From assembly GCA_040881995.1 (NCBI GenBank), contig JBBECD010000199.1, positions 11,988 through 75,987 of the forward strand: a DNA stretch of 64,000 nt, in the 5' to 3' direction. The translations under genes were made by a program, and so were the position numbers. The notes beneath the pieces are model-generated. The model saw nothing but the letters and a program-made list of their open reading frames with translations. It was not told the DNA's origin and did not search any database. This DNA comes from JAQCEJ01 sp040881995 (lineage in GTDB: Bacteria > Planctomycetota > Planctomycetia > Planctomycetales > Planctomycetaceae). Positions 36,860 to 43,659 of this stretch are shown here, piece after piece (the stretch's first letter is position 1; each line of letters starts with the position of its first letter).

Positions 36860-36896
36860 CCCTGCCCCGAAACTGGTATTACAGAACGGGGCAGGG
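36860..36896. terminator. Hairpin between convergent transposase and small gene
   Basis: A perfect 10-bp stem (CCCTGCCCCG at 36860-36869 with its complement at 36887-36896) has a 17-nt loop. It lies 10 bp past the transposase stop and 12 bp past the stop of the opposing small gene. No T tract follows on either strand, so termination efficiency is uncertain. Confidence 0.6.
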
Positions 36897-36908
36897 TAAG
36901 CTAAAGTC

Positions 36909-37040
36909 TCAGACCTTTACCCAAATCGGAAAGGCACGAATGCCGAACGATTTTGCCCAGACGATCGTACCGTCAGGTTTTCGGATAAAAGGTCTGAAGA
37001 TCAGCTTATACCCGTCACGATGAAGTTTCTTTTTCTTCAT
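36909..37040 (-). CDS. Small basic protein inside the transposon (43 aa)
   Basis: The ATG at 37040 has GGAGA nine bases upstream. The product is MKKKKLHRDGYKLIFRPFIR... ending 'AFPIWVKV', rich in Lys/Arg with alternating hydrophobic residues that could form a small beta-barrel or SH3-like fold. No family is recognised. It lies downstream of the tRNA-like gene on the same strand. Good ribosome site and compact composition support a real gene. Confidence 0.65.
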   Translation of the reverse strand: MKKKKLHRDGYKLIFRPFIRKPDGTIVWAKSFGIRAFPIWVKV

Positions 37041-37152
37041 GTTGACGAATCTCCAGAATTCGAGCCACTTAAAACCAGATACCCAATGCGTGTGACGGCT
37101 GGGGTAAATCCTGGCTGACTGTCGGCTGACTCCGTTAGCCGGTGGTCAATTA

Positions 37153-37247
37153 TGCGGCGAGCGGGGGTTGCACCCGCACGGGTCCGGGGTCAATCGGTAT
37201 CCCACCAGCGTCCAAAGCTGGCGCGTCTGCTCTTTCGCCATCGCCGC
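37153..37247 (-). tRNA. tRNA-like gene: leucine-type class II body with UGG (Pro) anticodon
   Basis: The 95-nt sequence folds with a perfect 7-bp acceptor (GCGGCGA with TCGCCGC, discriminator A), a 3-bp D stem, a perfect 5-bp anticodon stem (CCAGC/GCTGG) whose 7-nt loop TTTGGAC reads UGG, a 27-nt variable region, and a 5-bp T stem (GCGGG/CCCGC) with loop TGCAACC. The 'TGGCGAAA...GCAGACGCG' D arm and long variable arm resemble bacterial tRNA-Leu, while UGG is a proline anticodon and tRNA-Pro is class I. The D loop lacks the normal GG pair and T-loop position 55 is G. CCA is not encoded. It may be a non-canonical, decoy or regulatory tRNA carried by the transposon. Confidence 0.7.
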
Positions 37248-37306
37248 AAAAAAACGAAAACGCTACACACAAAATCCCCTAATTCTGAGGATGTGTGTAG
37301 CGTTTT
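37248..37306 (-). terminator. Rho-independent terminator directly abutting the tRNA-like gene
   Basis: A perfect 15-bp stem (37257-37271 with 37292-37306; AAAACGCTACACACA) encloses a 20-nt loop and on the minus strand is followed by CG and seven T residues that end right at the tRNA 5' end (37247). It would end transcription from the HARE-HTH gene, or act as an attenuator upstream of the tRNA. Confidence 0.85.
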
Positions 37307-37414
37307 CTGTTGATTCGTGGTGGGCTTCGCGGTAGAATAAAAAACGAACCCGCCCAAGTGTTTCCGTACATGGGACACTCCTACAACCAAAACCAAAACG
37401 TGTGGGTTCAACCA

Positions 37415-37444
37415 GGGATGGATGCGTTCCACCGCATCCATCCC
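37415..37444. repeat. 12-bp perfect hairpin after the HARE-HTH gene
   Basis: GGGATGGATGCG (37415-37426) pairs with CGCATCCATCCC (37433-37444) around a 6-nt loop. It begins about 10 bp after the HARE-HTH stop on the minus strand and lacks a T tract; it may protect the transcript's 3' end. Confidence 0.85.
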
Positions 37445-37453
37445 ACTTTAATT

Positions 37454-38005
37454 TTAGCCTTTCACGGCTTTTGCCTCTTCTGCAATGCTCTCTTCATCCC
37501 TGCTCATGTCTTCGTGAAACTCAGTCACTTCAACATCATCTGATTCGTTTCCGTTTTCGCGATTATCGTCAGGCTTGCTCTTGCCGCTCGCTTTTATGTT
37601 CGGATACCATTCCAGAAGCCCTACCGTTGCGTTCGGAAGTTTATGGAAAGTCGATGTATTTTTTGAAAGCGAAATTCGAAGGGCTCGCTTAGCATTTTCC
37701 GCAGTAGCCGTATTGAAATCGTAACCACCGGTGACCATCGCATCGTAAATCGCGCTTACGGCCATTGCCCTGTGATTGATTTCAAGGATCTTGCGAGCCA
37801 CCTTGGCAAGTGGCTGACCATAGAATTGATCAGGCCGAATCGAAGAGGATGTATGCGACGAAGATTCGATATCCACATAACACGGAGGTTGGCCCGCAAG
37901 TGCGAGCAGGTCATTTACCATCCGCTTTTTGTGGGCAAGGTCTTTCGTCAACTGATCAATTTGAACTCGCACTTCATCTACGGTTTTCTGAATGTGATCC
38001 GACAT
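37454..38005 (-). CDS. HARE-HTH-like domain protein (183 aa)
   Basis: The start chosen is the ATG at 38005 with GGAG five bases upstream; the longer frame to 38068 adds an unlikely Met-rich tail. Residues about 1-45 look like a coiled coil ('VDEVRVQIDQLTKDLAHKK'). Residues about 65-140 ('PLAKVARKILEINHRAMAV', 'YDAMVTGGYDF', 'LRISLSKNTSTFHKLPNATV', 'LLEWYP') fit the HARE-HTH winged-helix fold, found in restriction and DNA-modification proteins and chromatin regulators. The C-terminus is acidic and disordered. As cargo beside a methyltransferase-nuclease it may recognise modified DNA or assist the system. The domain match is by eye. Confidence 0.75.
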   Translation of the reverse strand: MSDHIQKTVDEVRVQIDQLTKDLAHKKRMVNDLLALAGQPPCYVDIESSSHTSSSIRPDQFYGQPLAKVARKILEINHRAMAVSAIYDAMVTGGYDFNTATAENAKRALRISLSKNTSTFHKLPNATVGLLEWYPNIKASGKSKPDDNRENGNESDDVEVTEFHEDMSRDEESIAEEAKAVKG

Positions 38006-38243
38006 ATCCACTCCAATCATTACAACCATTAACATCCACTCAAAACGTTTCGCCATTATTGCTAGCATTTTTTACATTTGCAAGATGTCCGTAAGTCGTA
38101 CCTTTTGTTTATGCCTGCCATTGCTTCGTAAGTGTTTTTGCAATAAGTGGTTATAATTTTGTTAGTTGCGTCGTTTTTCTTCCAGACATAGCGTTGATGT
38201 CGTGTGGATGGCGTGGAGCGTGATCGCAATAACGGAAGGTGAT

Positions 38244-38378
38244 ATGAAAAAATCAAGGCCAAAGACACACAATCCACCAGTCTGTATTCCGCTGCCTTTT
38301 GATATTGCAATCAAAGGCTTACTTGAAGTGAAACCCTCGCCCGCGCCACCGAAGCCAAAAAAGAAACCCGCCAAGTGA
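38244..38378 (+). CDS. Small Pro/Lys-rich protein in the transposon (44 aa)
   Basis: The ATG at 38244 is preceded by GGAAGGTGAT. The product (MKKSRPKTHNPPVCIPLPFD... ending KPKKKPAK) has a short hydrophobic centre and a Pro/Lys tail. A longer frame from 38166 lacks such a site. No family is known to me. It is divergent from the HARE-HTH gene and 81 bp upstream of another small basic gene. Confidence 0.55.
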   Translation: MKKSRPKTHNPPVCIPLPFDIAIKGLLEVKPSPAPPKPKKKPAK

Positions 38379-38458
38379 GGCGGGTTTGGTCGTTTCGCGG
38401 CGGTCGATCCGGTCAATTCATGGGTTTGTCAAGTATATAATTCCGATAGGAAAATCGA

Positions 38459-38590
38459 ATGAATGGCAAGTCTGATCGACCCATCAAATCAAACCTCACC
38501 CCCGAAGAGGCGTTACGCCGCGCCCTGAACACGCCCCCGCCGAAGAAAGTGAAGCCGGAGAAGAAACGAAAGCGGAAGGGCGGGAAGTGA
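38459..38590 (+). CDS. Small basic protein at right end of the transposon (43 aa)
   Basis: The ATG at 38459 follows AGGAAAA. The product contains 'SNLTPEEALRRALNTPPPKK' and ends in a Lys/Arg-rich tail (KKRKRKGGK). The Pro/Lys tail resembles that of the preceding 44-residue product, so both may bind nucleic acid or be related. It ends 39 bp before the right terminal repeat. Function unknown. Confidence 0.6.
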   Translation: MNGKSDRPIKSNLTPEEALRRALNTPPPKKVKPEKKRKRKGGK

Positions 38591-38628
38591 GCGGGTCAGC
38601 CGATCGAGTCGATTTTCGGCGATCTGGT

Positions 38629-38654
38629 CGTGCTTTGTTAAGTGCATAATTCCG
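38629..38654 (-). repeat. Right terminal inverted repeat of the transposon
   Basis: It is the perfect 26-bp inverted copy of 33881-33906, followed outside by TTTCAAAA (38655-38662), the second copy of the target duplication. Confidence 0.95.
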
Positions 38655-38662
38655 TTTCAAAA

Positions 38663-38720
38663 TTAGTCATTGGGAATTGGGATTTCCTTAGACATTCGTC
38701 ATTAGACATTAGTCATTCTC
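38663..38720 (-). repeat. Right arm of the interspersed repeat split by the transposon
   Basis: Read on the minus strand this carries AATGACTAATGTCTAATG, then AATGTCTAAGGAAATCCC, matching in inverted orientation the left arm at 33793-33849 with several mismatches. Confidence 0.75.
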
Positions 38721-38774
38721 ACCCCCGGTGGGTCAGCGCGGCCATGTGCCGCTCGACTCACTCTACACTACTAT

Positions 38775-40001
38775 TTACCACTGCTTTAGCGGGCCGATGG
38801 CGGTTGTGGTCCAGGATGTGAGCGGGTAGCGGTCGATGACTTCGCGGATTTGTTCGAGCGTGACTCCTTCGATGTCTTGGAGATCGTCGGTGACGCTGCG
38901 GTATTCGTTGCGGTGGATCCAGTTCCCTCCGAGGGACGACAACCGTTCCATCGGGCGTTCGCTACGGAGGACGATGCGCGCCGCCGTTTTATTCTTCGCC
39001 CGGCTGAGTTCGTCCGCCGTCACCGCATGTCTGTTGACGTCGTCAAAAATCTCGCGGATGTGGTCGAGATTCGTCCCGACTTGTTCCGGATCACACGTGA
39101 GATACGTCATGAACCCGCCGCAGTCTTCGTAATCCTGAAACGAAAGCTCGGCGACTTCGGCCAGGCCCGAATCGACGAGCTTCCAATAAAAGCGGCTTCC
39201 CGAATCGTCTCCCACGATCACCGTCAGCAGTTCAGCGGCGAACCGCAGCGGACTGTTCGCCGCGGGCGCGGGCGTCATCAGCATGAGTTGCTCTTGATAC
39301 GCCGATTCGCGCACGAGCAGTTCTCTCGCGGCCGGCGGCCGCGGCACGATCGCAGGCCGCGGCGTTTTTCCCGCCGGCCAGTGACTGCAACCGGCGACGG
39401 CGAAATCTTCGATTTCGTTCCACGTCGTATTTCCCGCGACGGCGAGCACGATGTTTCCCGCGCGGTAATGATCGCGGTGATACTGCCGCATCTGGTCGGC
39501 GGTCAGCGCCCGCACCGATTCGCTCGAACCGAGAATGCTTTGTCCCAGCGGATGTCCCGAGAAATGCGACTGCATCAGCTTGTCGTACAACACGAACGAC
39601 GGCTGATCCTCGTACATGCCGATCTCTTCGAGAATCACCTGCTTTTCCATATCGAAATCTTCGGTCCGCAGCGACGGATACAAGATGCTGGCGAGCAGCC
39701 CGGCGGTCCGCCGCCAGTATTCCGGCAGCACGGCGGCGTAATAAAAGGTCGTCTCTTCGCCGGTCGCCGCGTTATAGTTCGCGCCGACTTCGTCGAAGAT
39801 ACGGTTGACATCTTCTGCGGTGAACTCTTCCGTTCCCTTGAACATCATATGTTCGAGGAAATGGCTGACGCCCGAGACGTCGAGCGACTCGTCCCGCGAA
39901 CCGGTCTTGACGAAAAAACCGACGGCCACGCTGTGAACACTGGGATTGATCTCCGCAATGATCTCCAGACCGTTATCGAGTTGGGTCTTATTAAAGATCA
40001 T
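38775..40001 (-). CDS. M16 metallopeptidase, catalytic subunit
   Basis: The 408-residue protein carries the inverted zinc motif H47-F-L-E50-H51 ('SHFLEHMMFKGT') and the downstream Glu in 'NYNAATGEETTFYYA', as in mitochondrial processing peptidase beta and bacterial PqqL/FusC-like enzymes. It lacks the C-terminal Arg/Tyr substrate motif, which instead is present in its partner. Its start overlaps the partner's stop by 11 bp, so the two form one co-translated heterodimeric peptidase. No signal peptide is evident. Confidence 0.95.
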   Translation of the reverse strand: MIFNKTQLDNGLEIIAEINPSVHSVAVGFFVKTGSRDESLDVSGVSHFLEHMMFKGTEEFTAEDVNRIFDEVGANYNAATGEETTFYYAAVLPEYWRRTAGLLASILYPSLRTEDFDMEKQVILEEIGMYEDQPSFVLYDKLMQSHFSGHPLGQSILGSSESVRALTADQMRQYHRDHYRAGNIVLAVAGNTTWNEIEDFAVAGCSHWPAGKTPRPAIVPRPPAARELLVRESAYQEQLMLMTPAPAANSPLRFAAELLTVIVGDDSGSRFYWKLVDSGLAEVAELSFQDYEDCGGFMTYLTCDPEQVGTNLDHIREIFDDVNRHAVTADELSRAKNKTAARIVLRSERPMERLSSLGGNWIHRNEYRSVTDDLQDIEGVTLEQIREVIDRYPLTSWTTTAIGPLKQW

Positions 40002-41235
40002 TCGGAATCTCCAGCATCTCGGGGCCGATCGTCAGAATGGTGAATTCGCGGGCGGGGAATTGATGCACGTGGTCGAGCACGGTTTGGGGCGTCAGTGCAT
40101 CGATTTTCCGGTGAATCTCATCGAGCGTTTGCACTTCGCCCAGATAAAACCAGTCGCGGGCCACGCTCGACGACCGGGCCATTGACGATTCCTGCTGCAT
40201 GATCAGCGAACTTTTCGCCCGCGCTTTGCAGCGGTCGAGTTCGTCGTCGGCGATGCCGTTCTCTAAATCGCGAATCACCTGCAGCGTGACGTCGAGCGTT
40301 TCCTGCGCCCGCTCGTTCGTGGTGCCCGCGTAGCAGACGACGCGTCCGTCGTGGGGCAGGCTGTTGAGCGACGCATACACCGAATAACACAAGCCCCGCT
40401 TTTCGCGGACTTCGGTAAACAGCCGTGAACTCATGCCGCCGCTCAGCACGCCGACCGCCGCCCAGGCGGCGTAATAATCGGGGTGCCGGTACGGCACGCT
40501 GGGGTAAGCGATCCCGATTTGCGTCTGCGTCGATTCCTGCATGAGATGATCGAACGGCGGGCCGCCGTCGAGTTCTTCGAATTCACCGCTGCGAGGGTTG
40601 TCCCAGTCGCCGAACAGTTCTTCGACCCAGGACTTGACGTCTTCGAATTCGACGTTTCCGGCGATGCCGAGGATCGTCTCTTGCGGCCTGAAGCAGTTGC
40701 CCCAATTCTGTTGCACGTCCAGCGGTTCGATGCGCGGCAAGTCGTCGAGCGATCCTTCCGGCGGAAGTCCCCACGGACGTTTAAACGTGCGGCGGCGGAG
40801 TTCCTGCATCACCTTCTGACGCGGCTCGTCTTCAATCGACCCCAGCATCTGCTCGACATACGCCATCGACGATTCGAACTGCTCTTCGGCCAGATGCGGT
40901 GCGCGGACGACGTCGGCGTAGATTTCGAGCGTCGGTCTTAGAATGTGACTGAGCGTCGCGCCGTTGAGCATCAGATGGCTGACGCCGACCGTTTCGCTGC
41001 GCTGCACGCCGAGATTGTCGAGATCGGTGGTCAGTTCCTGACTGCCGCGCGCCCCGGCGCCTTTCATCAGCCAGGTGGCCAGGATCGAGGCGACGCCGTT
41101 TTGTCCCGGCGGATCGAACACGCTTCCCGCCGGCAACAGCAGCGTGAACGCCGCCGATTGCACGTTTCTCATCGTCTCGACGACCAGCGTCATGCCGTTC
41201 GTCAGCCGATAAGTATTCAGTTCCTGATGCTGCAT
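39991..41235 (-). CDS. M16 metallopeptidase, non-catalytic partner subunit
   Basis: The 414-residue protein has the M16 fold ('LTNGMTLVVETMRNVQSAAF', 'AIASILATWL'-type helix, 'GIAGNVEFEDVKSWVEELFG'), but the position of HxxEH reads 'GVASILATWLMKGAG', with no zinc ligands. It keeps the C-terminal substrate-binding R/Y motif in 'SSRLFTEVREKRGLCYSVYA'. This split of functions is the normal arrangement in two-gene M16 enzymes. It is the first gene of the pair; the catalytic subunit follows with an 11-bp overlap. Confidence 0.94.
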   Translation of the reverse strand: MQHQELNTYRLTNGMTLVVETMRNVQSAAFTLLLPAGSVFDPPGQNGVASILATWLMKGAGARGSQELTTDLDNLGVQRSETVGVSHLMLNGATLSHILRPTLEIYADVVRAPHLAEEQFESSMAYVEQMLGSIEDEPRQKVMQELRRRTFKRPWGLPPEGSLDDLPRIEPLDVQQNWGNCFRPQETILGIAGNVEFEDVKSWVEELFGDWDNPRSGEFEELDGGPPFDHLMQESTQTQIGIAYPSVPYRHPDYYAAWAAVGVLSGGMSSRLFTEVREKRGLCYSVYASLNSLPHDGRVVCYAGTTNERAQETLDVTLQVIRDLENGIADDELDRCKARAKSSLIMQQESSMARSSSVARDWFYLGEVQTLDEIHRKIDALTPQTVLDHVHQFPAREFTILTIGPEMLEIPNDL

Positions 41236-41537
41236 TATGGTGATCGACTTCCCGGAGGTGATTTATCGTGAATGGTCCGCACGCGGCCCGTGAGAACGCC
41301 CCCATGACGTCCCGGCGCAGTATCGCAGAAAGAAAGCCCGATGACAATTCAGACCCCCACGCCCTCTCCCGCCGGGTGGCACTCAGCCGAAATACACATT
41401 ACATCTAATCGACTTTACCGGCGAACGCTTTCCGACGTTGGCTTCTCCGCCCATCGTTGCGTACAATTCACGAATGTTTCGCACTCCCGCATTCTGTACC
41501 CCTGCGACATACAATCGACAAGAGGGCAATACGACCA
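41236..41537. other. Divergent intergenic region, possible small frame
   Basis: This gap divides the M16 pair (minus) from the M28 peptidase (plus) and should hold both promoters. On the plus strand a perfect GGAGGTGAT (41254-41262) precedes GTG at 41268, which opens a 46-codon frame to 41408; its composition is unremarkable and it is not called as a gene. Confidence 0.4.
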
Positions 41538-43550
41538 ATGAAATCTCGACAATTCTCTCAACACTATCCGACTTTCGGTTTGTTTCTCATCGCCTCTCTT
41601 CTGGCATGCGCCTTCACACTCGCCAACGACAACTCCTCGACCGAAGACCGCATCGCTCGCATGAAGGCGGATATTCAGTATCTCGCCTCCGATGAACTCG
41701 AAGGCCGGGGACTGGGAACCAACGGGATCAATCTCGCCGCCGATTATTTGCAGTCGACGTTCGACAAGCTCGGGCTCGACGTCTCCAAAGCAGACGGAGA
41801 CGCCTTTCAGGAATTCGATTACACCACCGGCGCGACCCTCGGCGGAACGAATACGCTCGCCATATCATTGCCCGAAGAGAAAAAACTCGAACCGTCATAC
41901 GACGCCGGCTTCCGCACCTGTTCGTTCGGCGGCAGCGGCTCGTTCTCCGGCGGCGCTGCCTTCTGCGGATACGGCATCCAGGCCGAAGACCTGCAGTACG
42001 ACGACTTCGCCGGTGTCGATCTCAAGGGCAAAATCGCCATTATCTTGCGGCGCAATCCGCGGCAAAGCGACACGCATTCCGACCCGCACACCGGCTTCGG
42101 CCTGTATGCCGATCTCCGCTCGAAGATGAATAACGCCGCGGCCGCCGGCGCGGTGGCGGTGCTGTTCGTCAACGATCCGCATATGATTCACACGGCGGAA
42201 AAAGAACGACAGAAAGAACTCGATGCATTGGCCTATGCCGTCGTCGAGGCCGCGACCGCTTTCGAGGCCGCCGACCCGCAGAACACCGATGACTTCGCCG
42301 CGGCTCGCCGGAAACTGACCGAATCTGTCACGACGTTTCAGACCGAAAAGCAGAAAACGGTCAATCACGACGCGCTGATGGAATTCGGCTATGCCGGCAT
42401 CGGCAATGCCGAGCAGATCCCGGTCTTTCACATCTCTCAACAACTTTGCGATCAGATGCTCAAGCCGTCGCTGAACAAGTCGCTCGAAGAACTCGAAGCG
42501 GCGATCGACCGGGATCTCAAGCCTCAGAGCGCCGTGCTCGAGGGCGTGACTATTGCAGGAACCACATCGATCAATCGCGTCGTCGCGGAGGTAAAGAACG
42601 TGATCGCCGTGCTCGAAGGGGAAGGCCCGCTGGCCGATGAAACGATCGTGATCGGTGCCCATTACGACCATCTCGGCCGCGGCGGCGAAGGTTCGCTCAC
42701 GCCGGGATCGAACGAGATCCACAACGGCGCCGACGACAACGCATCGGGGACGGTCGCCCTCTTAGAACTCGCCCGCCGCTTTGCCGCCTGCAACGAAAAA
42801 CTTCCTCGCCGGCTGGTGTTTATCGCCTTCACCGCCGAAGAACGGGGCTTAATCGGCTCGGCCCGTTACACGAAGGAACCGATCTTTCCCCTCGAAAACA
42901 CCGTCGCCATGTTCAACATGGACATGGTCGGCCGCATGACGGACGACAAGATGCAGATTTTCGGCACGGGAACTTCGAAACGCTGGGACGGCGCGATCAG
43001 CGGCCTCGCCGAGAAGTACAGTCTCAACGTGACCAAGAAACCGGAGGGATTCGGGCCGAGCGACCATTCGTCGTTCTACGCCAAGAAAATCCCCGTGCTG
43101 CATTTCTTCACCGGGACGCACACCGATTATCATCGCCCGAGCGACGACTGGGAGAAGATCAACCTCGCCGATATGAACCGCGTCGCCAACGTGCTCGAAG
43201 AACTGATCGTCGAGACGGCGAACACCAGCGAACGCCCCGATTACGTCGAAGTGCAGACGCCGGTGACGCTCGGCCGCAGCGGCAACCGCCCGTATTTCGG
43301 CAGCATTCCCGACTTCGGCAACGAAGAGCCGGGTTATGCGATCTCGGGCACCGCTCCCAACAGCCCTGCCGCCAATGCCGGCATCGAGCCGGGCGACCTG
43401 ATCGTGAAACTCGGCCCGCACCGCATCACCGGCCTCGACGATTTCGACCTGGCTCTCAGAAAATTCTCGGCGGGAGACGTCGTCGACGTGGTCGTGAAAC
43501 GCAAGAACGAAGAACTCACGCTGCAGGTGACGCTGGCGAAACCGCGGTAG
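41538..43550 (+). CDS. Secreted M28 aminopeptidase with PA and PDZ domains
   Basis: The start chosen is the ATG at 41538, which opens directly onto a signal peptide ('FGLFLIASLLACAFTLA'); the frame extends to 41457 without merit. The 670-residue protein has a PA-like insert (about 100-230), the M28 catalytic domain (about 340-560) with zinc ligands in 'IGAHYDHLGRGG', 'GADDNASGT', 'FTAEERGLIG', 'MFNMDMVGR' and 'HTDYHRPSDD', and a C-terminal PDZ domain ('AISGTAPNSPAANAGIEPGD'). It is a dinuclear zinc aminopeptidase acting outside the cytoplasm. It is followed by the 75-bp repeat copy 1. Confidence 0.94.
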   Translation: MKSRQFSQHYPTFGLFLIASLLACAFTLANDNSSTEDRIARMKADIQYLASDELEGRGLGTNGINLAADYLQSTFDKLGLDVSKADGDAFQEFDYTTGATLGGTNTLAISLPEEKKLEPSYDAGFRTCSFGGSGSFSGGAAFCGYGIQAEDLQYDDFAGVDLKGKIAIILRRNPRQSDTHSDPHTGFGLYADLRSKMNNAAAAGAVAVLFVNDPHMIHTAEKERQKELDALAYAVVEAATAFEAADPQNTDDFAAARRKLTESVTTFQTEKQKTVNHDALMEFGYAGIGNAEQIPVFHISQQLCDQMLKPSLNKSLEELEAAIDRDLKPQSAVLEGVTIAGTTSINRVVAEVKNVIAVLEGEGPLADETIVIGAHYDHLGRGGEGSLTPGSNEIHNGADDNASGTVALLELARRFAACNEKLPRRLVFIAFTAEERGLIGSARYTKEPIFPLENTVAMFNMDMVGRMTDDKMQIFGTGTSKRWDGAISGLAEKYSLNVTKKPEGFGPSDHSSFYAKKIPVLHFFTGTHTDYHRPSDDWEKINLADMNRVANVLEELIVETANTSERPDYVEVQTPVTLGRSGNRPYFGSIPDFGNEEPGYAISGTAPNSPAANAGIEPGDLIVKLGPHRITGLDDFDLALRKFSAGDVVDVVVKRKNEELTLQVTLAKPR

Positions 43551-43572
43551 CGGTTCTGATGCCTTAGAGACT

Positions 43573-43647
43573 CTAACATAACCGGTTGTGCTTCTCAAAA
43601 CCGCCTGAACGTTTGCAATAAATCGTGAGGCACAGAGGTTATGTTAG
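43573..43647. repeat. 75-bp inverted-repeat element, copy 1
   Basis: The arms CTAACATAACC (43573-43583) and GGTTATGTTAG (43637-43647) are perfect complements. The interior is nearly identical to copy 2 (49156-49230). It lies 12 bp before the start codon of the MBOAT-like gene. Confidence 0.93.
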
Positions 43648-43659
43648 GATTTCTTAAGA

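Larger units (their letters stand above)
33881..38654. mobile_element. Complete 4.77-kb IS1595-family-like transposon with passenger genes
   Basis: The left end 33881-33906 (starting CGGAATTATGCAC, ending AAAGCACG) and the right end 38629-38654 are perfect 26-bp inverted copies. Immediately outside both lies the same octamer TTTCAAAA (33873-33880 and 38655-38662), an 8-bp target duplication as made by IS1595-family transposases, and an IS1595/ISXO2-like transposase is encoded inside. Passenger genes are a methyltransferase-nuclease fusion, an XRE regulator, a HARE-HTH-like protein, three small proteins and a tRNA-like gene. Visible AT-enrichment relative to the flanks supports horizontal transfer. 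Intact ends, duplication and uninterrupted transposase suggest a recent and possibly active insertion. Confidence 0.93.

Noticed and set aside
37153..37247. Ordinary tRNA-Pro
   Set aside because: The anticodon is UGG, but a 27-nt variable region and Leu-type D arm do not fit class I tRNA-Pro.
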